Positions 1 through 6,871 of a stretch of 64,000 nucleotides of DNA are shown in pieces. Both the position numbers and the translations under genes were made by a program. The notes under the pieces were generated by a model. It saw nothing but the letters and a program-made list of their open reading frames with translations. It searched no databases and was not told where the DNA came from. The stretch is from Candidatus Zhuqueibacterota bacterium. GTDB lineage: Bacteria > Zhuqueibacterota > Zhuqueibacteria > Zhuqueibacterales > Geothermadaptataceae. The stretch spans positions 23,249 to 87,248 of the forward strand of contig JAUZRQ010000095.1 in NCBI GenBank assembly GCA_030950365.1, given 5' to 3'. The first letter of the stretch is position 1. Each line of letters opens with the position of its first letter.

Positions 1-404
1 GCGCGCATATCACGCAAGGCCATCCTGAGCACCGGCTCAGTATCTGATTTTCCGTTTTCAATCAATCGAAATCCCGGGCCCATGAGTTTTCCTAGAAACA
101 CAATGGCCTGTGAAGGCAACGGCACACTACCGCGCACCCGACGATCGTTGATCCACACCTGGCAACCTTCCTTGATATCAAGAATCCACTGCCCCTTTTC
201 GCGACGTAGAGTACAATGGTGCGCCCGGATGCCTTCACCGGTGATGCAAATATCGCATTTTTTAGATGAGCCGATGCGAATTTCGCTCTTGTCCAGTTCT
301 GAAGGCAAATGCTCATGGTTACAAAGGACGTATTCGAAACGAGCCACAACCGAATTATCGGCTTGCTGCTTTTCCAAAAGAGAATTCCCATTATGCTGGT
401 GCAT
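1..404 (-). CDS. FHA-domain protein, partial (C-terminus cut by window edge)
   Basis: An open frame runs from an ATG at 404 down to the window edge with no stop. About 134 residues are visible. Residues 41-86 carry the forkhead-associated signature: EIRIGSS (41-47), CDI (50-52), an H-H-C segment (62-64) and a late IND (85-87), matching the GR-S-H-N pattern of phosphothreonine-binding FHA domains. The family usually recognises phospho-Thr peptides in kinase signalling or secretion complexes. The domain starts about 40 residues in, so more domains may follow beyond the edge. An in-frame stop lies at 438-440 and ATG 404 is the only start between. An AGGAG lies about 14 bases upstream, which is rather far. 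The family call rests on motif reading; partners and role cannot be judged. Confidence 0.68.
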   Translation of the reverse strand, partial: MHQHNGNSLLEKQQADNSVVARFEYVLCNHEHLPSELDKSEIRIGSSKKCDICITGEGIRAHHCTLRREKGQWILDIKEGCQVWINDRRVRGSVPLPSQAIVFLGKLMGPGFRLIENGKSDTEPVLRMALRDMR

Positions 405-1060
405 GCTGTGAAACCTATCTCCTGTTGCGGTTGCTTTTCACTAATTAGAAAAAGGTGACATCGAGAGCATGGTTTGTGTAATCTATCCTTTGAATCGGCA
501 GAAACAGATGAGAGGATGAGCTTGAAATTGATATGCCATAGAGGGAACACATAAAATAAAAAAGCGCAGCACAGAGGGGGATCGTTGCCGTTTTCGATTC
601 CGTAGTCGCTGTCGTCGCAAGTTCCGTTGAGTTCCGGTTTCAGTCGCTTTCCGATGTTTTCTCTGTACCGTCTCCGAATTCGCCCTCATTTCCGTCCTTC
701 ACCACACCTGAACACAATCCGTGTGCTGCGCGTTTTGTCTGCATTCGCTGTTAAACTCATCGGACAAATTTTAAAAAGCTTTAAAACCGTACCATGGGAT
801 TCGGGGCGACTTTTTAGTAGCGATTCATCCACATCAGCAATGATCCCTTTCTCCACTTTCTCTCCTTCCCAAGCTAAGCTTGGGAAGGAGAGAAAAGTCA
901 TAAAACCACCAGGGTTTTTTCCTTTTTCTCCCTCCCAACAGATGCAGCTATCGATTCATGTTGGCGCAATAATTCCGTTATTTGAAATGGTAAGAAATGG
1001 TATTGAATCGGGAGAATTGTAAAACGCAGTGAAAAACGCCACGTCGGGAAATGGGCTGCT
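405..1060. other. Intergenic region with a palindromic repeat
   Basis: About 655 bases without a convincing gene on either strand. Open frames here are short and have no recognisable protein features. The region holds the promoter side of the partial FHA gene and the 3' side of trmI. It also holds a 19-bp-arm palindrome at 857-895, listed separately. No clear terminator was seen for trmI. Confidence 0.6.
857..895. repeat. Dispersed palindrome, copy 1
   Basis: Perfect inverted repeat with 19-bp arms (857-875 and 877-895) around one central base; the core is CTTCCCAAGCT/AGCTTGGGAAG. Related palindromes lie at 11491-11523 and 56313-56343. All three are in spacers. Short open frames crossing it encode an FPSLAWEG-like peptide, which is an artefact of the repeat. 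Confidence 0.85.
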
Positions 1061-1849
1061 TCAGGTCTGCAGCCGGCGGGCAAAGGTAAGAAAGGCCGTA
1101 TGCGCCACCATGCGGAGATTCGGCCGCACACTCAATCCTTCGATGTTCCACTCACGCAACAGGGTCTCAAGCGTCTGAAATTGCGTAAAACATTTCAGTC
1201 GCCGCAGGGTATCAACGGTTTCTTTCACCTGCAGCACGGTCGGCGAATAGGAACACACGATAGCGCCTGGACGCAAATGCGGGGCCGCTTTTTCGATGGC
1301 GCGCCACGGCTCCGGAACATCGAGAATCAATCGATCGACGTGATCATCGACGAATTCTTCGTAGATATCCATCTGGCGGATGATGTGATTTTTCTTCGGG
1401 CCGATAAAATTGTGCAGATTGCGGGTGGCATTGCGAATAAAATCGCCGCGGATTTCGTAGCTGATCACCTTGCCGCGGGGCCCGACGGCCCGTAACAGCG
1501 CTGAAGTCATGGCACCGGAGCCGAGACCGCATTCCACCACTGTGGCACCGGGATAAATATCGGCCCAGATTAAAATCATGCCAAGGTCTTTCGGATAAAT
1601 GACCTGTGCGCCGCGGGGCATGAGCCGGGTATGCTCGCCGAGGGTGGGCCGGAAAATGCGGTACGGCGTGCCGCGCTGGGACTCCAGAATGAATCCCTCT
1701 TCCCTGCCAAGAATGTCGTTGTGCTGCAGCAAATCGCCGCGGATATTGGTGACCTTGTCCTTCTCCAGAATATCATAATATTCGCGGTCTTTCCGATCCA
1801 GAATCAGAACCGGTTCGCCTTTGGCAAACGGCTTTCCGTAGCGGTTCAT
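1061..1849 (-). CDS. trmI: tRNA (adenine-N1)-methyltransferase TrmI family
   Basis: SAM-dependent enzyme expected to methylate N1 of adenosine 58 in the T-loop of tRNA. The 262-residue length fits bacterial TrmI. The N-terminal part (1-85) is the small beta domain. Motif I is VVECGLGSG (104-112). The catalytic-type LDVPEPW lies at 176-182, and the C-terminal RPNLRMVAHTAFL segment (242-254) is typical of this family. The start codon overlaps the stop of thiI by four bases (ATGA, 1846-1849), so the two are translationally coupled. Both act on tRNA, which supports the calls. A tRNA-modification operon is a reasonable reading; thermophilic lifestyles often retain TrmI but this alone does not show thermophily. 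Confidence 0.9.
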   Translation of the reverse strand: MNRYGKPFAKGEPVLILDRKDREYYDILEKDKVTNIRGDLLQHNDILGREEGFILESQRGTPYRIFRPTLGEHTRLMPRGAQVIYPKDLGMILIWADIYPGATVVECGLGSGAMTSALLRAVGPRGKVISYEIRGDFIRNATRNLHNFIGPKKNHIIRQMDIYEEFVDDHVDRLILDVPEPWRAIEKAAPHLRPGAIVCSYSPTVLQVKETVDTLRRLKCFTQFQTLETLLREWNIEGLSVRPNLRMVAHTAFLTFARRLQT

Positions 1850-3036
1850 ACCGTCTCGGCATCCTCCTCGTACAGTCGAAACTCTTTTACCTCTGCCGAT
1901 TCAATGGCTTTCTTTACCAGGGTTTCGTGATCGATCTGCGCATCCAGGCGACGAACCATATTCAGGTTAGCGCGGGTTTCCGGATTGCCTGGCACAAACA
2001 GCGAGCAGCAGTCTTCATACGGCGCGGTGGAGATTTCAAACGTGCCGATTTCGCGCGCTTTCTCGATGATCTCGATCTTGTCATCGCCAGCCAGCGGGCG
2101 CAAAATAGGCAGACTGGCTACTTCATTGATGGCGCGCAGGTTCGGCAGGGTTTGCGAGGCCACCTGCGCCACATTTTCGCCGGTCACCAGTGCCAGCGCC
2201 TTGTGCCGGTGCGCCACGGCCTCGGCCATTCTCAGCATGGCGCGGCGGTACATGATCACCCGGTACGGCGCCGGCACCACGCTGGTGATGTGTTGCTGAT
2301 AGTCCAGAAACGGCACGAGATACAGCCGGGAACGGTACTGGTATTGATTCAAAATGCTCACAATGCGCTCAACGTTTTCCTTTGAGGCCATGCTGGTGTA
2401 TGGCACGCTGTGGAAATGCACAAAAATGATCTGAATGCCCCGCTTCATAATTTTGAAAGAAGCCACCGGCGAATCGATGCCCGATGACAGCAAGCTCACC
2501 GCCCTGCCACCTGTTCCAATCGGCAGACCACCAGCTCCAGCAATTTTTTCCGTAAAAATAGCCGCCTGGTTGTCGAAAATTTCGATATTGATGGTCAGTT
2601 CCGGATGCGTTAAATCCACGCGCGCGCCGGAAGCGGCCTGCACCTCGGCACCGATCACGCGATTGACTTCCATGGAATTCATGGGAAACGCTTTCTGCGA
2701 ACGCCGCGTATCCACCTTGAAACTCTCGAAACGGTGATCACCCAGATGCTCCATCACGCGGCTGCGGATGGCCTCGATGTTCTGCTCCGCCAGCGAAATC
2801 GGCGCAAAGTAGGCAATGCCAAAAACGCGCCGGAGCGCATCGAGAATGGCCTGGCGATTCGCATGCGGATTCAGCGACACAATCATCCGGCCGCGCAACC
2901 GCATGACGCTATGTATGCCATACGGACGTAGGAACGCGGCGATGTTGCGCTGGAGCCGTTTTTCAAACAGGTCGCGGTTGCCGCCTTTCAGGGCGACTTC
3001 ATGGTAATGGATGATGATTTGATCGAAATCGTGCAT
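1846..3036 (-). CDS. thiI: tRNA 4-thiouridine synthase ThiI
   Basis: Adenylates uridine 8 of tRNA and inserts sulfur to give s4U; in some bacteria ThiI also serves thiamine thiazole synthesis. The 396 residues comprise an N-terminal ferredoxin-like/THUMP region (about 1-165) and a PP-loop ATPase domain with SSGIDSP at 184-190. An EDCCSLF segment at 341-347 places a Cys at 344, the position of the catalytic Cys of the E. coli enzyme. There is no C-terminal rhodanese domain, so this is the short form. Sulfur probably comes directly from a cysteine desulfurase; two such genes lie about 31-34 kb away in this window. The ATG at 3036 is the natural start, and the 3' end overlaps trmI by four bases. 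Confidence 0.93.
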   Translation of the reverse strand: MHDFDQIIIHYHEVALKGGNRDLFEKRLQRNIAAFLRPYGIHSVMRLRGRMIVSLNPHANRQAILDALRRVFGIAYFAPISLAEQNIEAIRSRVMEHLGDHRFESFKVDTRRSQKAFPMNSMEVNRVIGAEVQAASGARVDLTHPELTINIEIFDNQAAIFTEKIAGAGGLPIGTGGRAVSLLSSGIDSPVASFKIMKRGIQIIFVHFHSVPYTSMASKENVERIVSILNQYQYRSRLYLVPFLDYQQHITSVVPAPYRVIMYRRAMLRMAEAVAHRHKALALVTGENVAQVASQTLPNLRAINEVASLPILRPLAGDDKIEIIEKAREIGTFEISTAPYEDCCSLFVPGNPETRANLNMVRRLDAQIDHETLVKKAIESAEVKEFRLYEEDAETV

Positions 3037-3059
3037 GGTCTAATGGATAATCTCCACTG

Positions 3060-3731
3060 TTAAAACACCAGTTTGAGGCCGCCCTGCCAGTGGAAGCCAT
3101 CCAGATTCAACCGCTCCCGACCAATGCGGGTTTTGATCAGGTCCACTTCCTGCGGCTCGTATTCGCCCATGAAATAGGAAAATTCCGTATATATCTTCAG
3201 CAACTTGATAACCCGGTATTCAAAGCCCAGGTACGGATGCAACGCATAGCTATTGCCCTGGCTGCCAGAAAAATAATCGGTGGCATCAGGATTGATAAAT
3301 TCATTGTCTATCTTCAGTGTGGTACGAAAAACGCCAAAATCGGTGCCCATGTAAATTCGTAGGCTGCGTTCCGGGGGGCTCAGGTAATATTGAAACCCGA
3401 TAAGAATGGGCTCCACCGCGATGCTCATGACCGAGCTTTTCTGTTCCCCGTTCTCGACGGACTCCCAGGAGTATTGCCGTTTCCAGTGAGCATAAGACAA
3501 CCGCAGGTGCAGCCTTTCGGTCATGGAAAAGTCGAAGCTCAGTCCATACGTTCGATTGCTACCGGAACGTTCGCTTTGCGCTCCCTGGGCTTCTGCCGCA
3601 CGCAGGATATCATCCACAACATCGAGCCTGGGGCTATACGCGCCCAGATTGCCGCCCAGCGACACCGAAATCTGACCAAGGGCCTGGCCTGCCAGTACCA
3701 TTTGTAGCATCAAAAAACCAAGAAGGCGCAT
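3060..3731 (-). CDS. Outer-membrane beta-barrel protein (paralogue of the next gene)
   Basis: A signal peptide (about 1-20, ending ALGQ) is followed by 200 residues of alternating hydrophobic and polar strands ending in a C-terminal Phe (KLVF). This is the typical shape of a small outer-membrane barrel. It resembles the protein at 3973-4659. Shared features are an ISVSLGGNLGAY-type opening, a D-x-(V/I)-D motif near residue 38, a PERSL motif before a glycine-rich strand, and a final LNLDG/VSLNG strand. The two are therefore tandem paralogues. It ends 24 bases before thiI begins and could be cotranscribed with it. The function is unknown. An assembly or porin-like role is possible but nothing in the sequence points to a substrate. 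Confidence 0.72.
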   Translation of the reverse strand: MRLLGFLMLQMVLAGQALGQISVSLGGNLGAYSPRLDVVDDILRAAEAQGAQSERSGSNRTYGLSFDFSMTERLHLRLSYAHWKRQYSWESVENGEQKSSVMSIAVEPILIGFQYYLSPPERSLRIYMGTDFGVFRTTLKIDNEFINPDATDYFSGSQGNSYALHPYLGFEYRVIKLLKIYTEFSYFMGEYEPQEVDLIKTRIGRERLNLDGFHWQGGLKLVF

Positions 3732-3904
3732 GTTTCATCCCTCCGATCCGAGCATTGATTTGAGCTTCTCCAAATATAAACTTTTTAAGCATTTTCGCAA
3801 TCAATCTTTTGCGGGCGGCGGCGAGATTGGTGCAGCCATGGGGGAATGAACCGAAAGCATGCGGAATTCAATCCAGTCAATTCAGCAAGAACATCCCGGA
3901 ACAA

Positions 3905-3930
3905 CAACGCCGTTTCTCCTGAACGGCGTT
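3905..3930 (-). terminator. Weak hairpin downstream of the barrel gene
   Basis: Nine-bp perfect stem AACGCCGTT/AACGGCGTT with a 7-base loop, just past the 3' end of the 3973-4659 gene. The minus-strand tail is only moderately U-rich (GTTGTTCC), so termination is uncertain. Confidence 0.35.
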
Positions 3931-3972
3931 TGCCTTCCGCAATGCAGCAATCAGCAAGCAGCATTCAACAGG

Positions 3973-4659
3973 TTATAAGCTCACCTGCGTGCCCAACGAA
4001 ACTACCAGACCATTCAGACTAACTTGACCGCGTTCGGTTTCGCCGGTGATTGTGTCCGTACTAATGATGGCATAATTGCTGAATTTATAACCTGCTTCGA
4101 GAAAAATGGCCAGGGTTTTGCTAGTACGAAATTGCAGGCCAACAAACGGGAACGTCATGAAATCGCTGCCTGTGGCCGCGCTGGAGCTCAAATTCGGTGG
4201 TTCATCGGTGATACTCAGCAGTACCGAGACCACATTGCGAACCAGAACCATGCCAGCCGCACCTCCGATGTACGGCCGAATAAGCGAGCGTTCCGGTAGC
4301 AAAAAATATTGCGCGCCGAGCAGGATCGGCAGCAGGCGCACCTGATTGGTTATTTGAATTTCACCCCCTAAATCCGTGGCCGTTCCCCGGGCCTGATCGT
4401 GCCAGAAAGCAAGACTGACCCGCCAGTAAAAATTCGGCGACACCCGGTAGGCCAGATAGCCCCCGGCAAGAATGCCCCCGTCGGTGTTTTCAACCTTGGC
4501 GCCATTGGCTCTGGCGCCTTCAAAATCCGCATCAATTTTATCCAGAGAGGCGCGATAGAAGCCGATCGAAGCGCCGATGGATACGCCCTCTTGCGCTTGC
4601 AATGGCGCCATGCCCGTCAGCATGAATGCGGCCAGCAATACAAAGACGGATATTTTCAT
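3973..4659 (-). CDS. Outer-membrane beta-barrel protein
   Basis: A 228-residue secreted protein. The signal peptide covers about 1-22 (cleavage after LQAQ). Amphipathic strands follow and include glycine-rich YIGGAAGM and VGLQFRTSKTL segments, as in OmpW/OmpA-like small barrels. It is paralogous to the gene at 3060-3731, with the same opening motif, the same PERS(L/R) turn and a similar length. It is separated from that gene by about 240 bases holding a weak hairpin, so it probably has its own transcript. The ligand and function are unknown. The final residue is Leu rather than Phe, and the last strand (VVSLGTQVSL) is still consistent with a barrel C-terminus. Confidence 0.72.
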   Translation of the reverse strand: MKISVFVLLAAFMLTGMAPLQAQEGVSIGASIGFYRASLDKIDADFEGARANGAKVENTDGGILAGGYLAYRVSPNFYWRVSLAFWHDQARGTATDLGGEIQITNQVRLLPILLGAQYFLLPERSLIRPYIGGAAGMVLVRNVVSVLLSITDEPPNLSSSAATGSDFMTFPFVGLQFRTSKTLAIFLEAGYKFSNYAIISTDTITGETERGQVSLNGLVVSLGTQVSL

Positions 4660-5005
4660 TCTATAAACCTCCGGGTAAATTGGAAAAATGGGATTTTAGC
4701 GTTTATGAGTTATCGGGCACACATTCTATTCTTCATCAGAGGCAACTCTGAAATGGACTTTTTCATGCTGGCTTTATGTCCGGCAGCGAAGGTAGCATGG
4801 CGAAAAATACCGGAATCTCCTTCCCTGAATAGTCAGGATATGAGATTCCGGTATTTCAGCGTCTCTCTTGCGATCGCCGCTGAAAGCCGGACTGACAAAT
4901 AGCAGCACATGCTAAACCCTTACTCGATAAGAAATCGAGGTGATTGAAAATGTTGATATTTTCCACCGGAATACATCACAGGTCTTCTGAAAAATCTGGA
5001 CTTGC
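4660..5005. other. Intergenic region carrying a two-copy repeat
   Basis: About 346 bases between a barrel gene and the GT-C/TPR gene. It contains repeat copy 1 of the ~107-bp element (4797-4903). Nothing else coding was seen, and a plus-strand open frame across it has no protein character. Confidence 0.6.
4797..4903. repeat. Structured ~107-bp dispersed element, copy 1
   Basis: Starts ATGGCGAAAAATACCGGAAT and ends near GCCGGACTGACAAATAGC. It is about 80% identical by eye to 56346-56454. It contains a 13-bp inverted repeat (ATACCGGAATCTC/GAGATTCCGGTAT) followed by a second possible stem CAGCG/CGCTG. The size and structure suggest a REP- or MITE-like element. Confidence 0.8.
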
Positions 5006-6871
5006 TCAATCCGGTTTTTGGCGAAACGGTGCCAGCGCCTTCAAAAATGCTTCATCCACTTGAGCGCCGAGTTGAACAGCACGATCGCAGTGGGCAATGG
5101 CCAGGTCATAGGATCTGCGGGCAAAATAGGCAATGGCGAGATTCAGGTGGGTTTCGGCTTGGTCCGGATCCAACGCCAGCGCGCGCCTGAGCACCACCAG
5201 GCCCTGATGCGTTTTTCCCATTTTAGACAGCAAAACACCCAAATTGTTGTACGCCTCCACAAACGAAGGGTTCAGCTCGATGGCCTTCTGGTAAAATTCA
5301 ATTGCTCGGCCATGCTCCCCCTCATCGCGCAGCCGGTTGGCCCGGTTGAAAAAGACCGCGGCAAGGTTCACCCGTGCTTTTACAAATCCCGGAAAATAGT
5401 GCAAACTCTTGCGATACGCATCTTCCGCATGCTGCATCTGCCCGAGGCGATAATAGGCATTGCCCAGATTGAAATACGCCCGCGCGTAATCCGGTTTCAG
5501 CTCGATGGCGCGCCGGTAAGCGCGCACGGCCTCGTCATACGCCTGTTTTTGCATGAAAAGATTGCCCAGCCCATAGTAGGTAAACGCCGACCGCTGCGCG
5601 CTCGTCTGCATGGTCCTCCAGAAATGATCCGGATTGGCAAAGGCACGAGCATAGGTCCAGGATTGCAATAAAAAGAAACCGGCGACCCCCGCCAGCAGCA
5701 CCGGCCGCCAGCGCTGCGGGAATTTAAACCACTGCCATTGCACCTGTGCCAGAAACAGCAGCATGCCGGGCAGCGCCGCATACATCCGCGGCTCCAGAAA
5801 ATTGATTTCCTCCGCGCCCTGAACAAATGTCGGCACCAGCCAGATGCCAAACCACGCCAGCCCGAACCATGCCAGCCGGCGATCGCGAAAGCCCGCATAG
5901 CTAAACACCAGTAGCAGCATCAAGGCGCCGGCTTCCCAGGTCAGGGCGATGTCGTGACTCACCGGATAGGGCGATAATCGCAACGGCAAAATGGCCTTGA
6001 CCACATATGTGGACAGTCCAAGGAGGGTCTCCAGCGGCCCGATAAGTGGGAAATGGCCCACATCAGGCGCGCCGGTTAAGGCCTGCTGGCGCAACCAGAA
6101 CCAGAGGCCACTGGCTATCATCCAGCCTGCGATTGCCGGCAGAAGCAATGTCGTCAGCCGCGGTTGCCGCAGACTAAAAAATAGCAAAACCGCCACCAGC
6201 GGCAGCACCACCGCCGTTTCTTTGGTGAAAAGCGCCATCAAGAAAAAAAGCAAGTGCAGGATGAAATGCACAATATTTCGCTTTTGCAGCCAGTCGAGCC
6301 AAAAACGCAGACTCAAAAATGCCACGATACCCAGCAACACATCGTTGCGGCCGGGAATCCACGCCACAGCCTGGGTGTTCACCGGATGAATGGCAAAAAG
6401 CAGCGTGAGCATGAAGGCCGTAAGACGATTCGCGAGTAATCGCTGCAACAACGCGAATAAAACCCACACGGCCAGAAGATGATACAGCAAGTTAGATGCA
6501 TGGAACCCGGTCGGCAGGGGGCCATTGATCCGGGCATCCAGCCAGAACGACAGCATGAGCAAGGGCCGGTAAAACGGCGTCTGCCGGGGATTCACCAGCG
6601 TGGGCTCGGTGAAGAAGTGCAGCGGCGAATTCGTGGATTGCAGCTCCGGTAGCCGGTTCAGGATCAGCGCATCGTCATCATAGCCCGTGAAATCGAAACG
6701 GACGGTCTGCCCAAAGGCCAGCAGCGCAGCAACCAGCAACACGGCAACGGCCCACCGGGATTGCGCGAGGCGATCCAGTCGCGAACCTTGCTTAGATTCA
6801 GCCGTCCGGATTTTGCGCGATTTCGATTTTCGGTCTAAGACCGTTTGCCGCGACAATCGCTCGCTCCTCAT
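5006..6871 (-). CDS. GT-C-fold membrane protein with C-terminal TPRs (TMTC/DUF1736-like)
   Basis: The 621 residues form an integral membrane half (about 38-410, roughly ten hydrophobic segments) and a soluble TPR half (430-610). The TPR half has repeats such as EAVRAYRRAIELKPDYARAY and AIEFYQKAIELNPSFVEAY. The first periplasmic loop has an acidic GYDDDAL (63-69), then YRPL (101-104), GFHASN (122-127) and IHPVNTQAVAWIPGR (161-175). These are landmarks of GT-C glycosyltransferase-like proteins related to eukaryotic TMTC. A role in protein or envelope O-glycosylation with a lipid-linked donor is an inference. The start overlaps the stop of the FAD/Fe-S gene upstream by four bases (ATGA, 6868-6871), so the two are coupled although their functions look unrelated. 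Confidence 0.8.
   Translation of the reverse strand: MRSERLSRQTVLDRKSKSRKIRTAESKQGSRLDRLAQSRWAVAVLLVAALLAFGQTVRFDFTGYDDDALILNRLPELQSTNSPLHFFTEPTLVNPRQTPFYRPLLMLSFWLDARINGPLPTGFHASNLLYHLLAVWVLFALLQRLLANRLTAFMLTLLFAIHPVNTQAVAWIPGRNDVLLGIVAFLSLRFWLDWLQKRNIVHFILHLLFFLMALFTKETAVVLPLVAVLLFFSLRQPRLTTLLLPAIAGWMIASGLWFWLRQQALTGAPDVGHFPLIGPLETLLGLSTYVVKAILPLRLSPYPVSHDIALTWEAGALMLLLVFSYAGFRDRRLAWFGLAWFGIWLVPTFVQGAEEINFLEPRMYAALPGMLLFLAQVQWQWFKFPQRWRPVLLAGVAGFFLLQSWTYARAFANPDHFWRTMQTSAQRSAFTYYGLGNLFMQKQAYDEAVRAYRRAIELKPDYARAYFNLGNAYYRLGQMQHAEDAYRKSLHYFPGFVKARVNLAAVFFNRANRLRDEGEHGRAIEFYQKAIELNPSFVEAYNNLGVLLSKMGKTHQGLVVLRRALALDPDQAETHLNLAIAYFARRSYDLAIAHCDRAVQLGAQVDEAFLKALAPFRQKPD

Noticed and set aside
92..550. 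152-codon minus-strand frame at the left end
   Set aside because: It is a shifted frame over the FHA gene; the true frame reads an FHA signature and lacks a stop only because of the window edge.
686..901. Small minus-strand frame containing FPSLAWEG-like peptide
   Set aside because: The peptide is the translation of the palindromic repeat at 857-895; similar frames occur at the other two copies.
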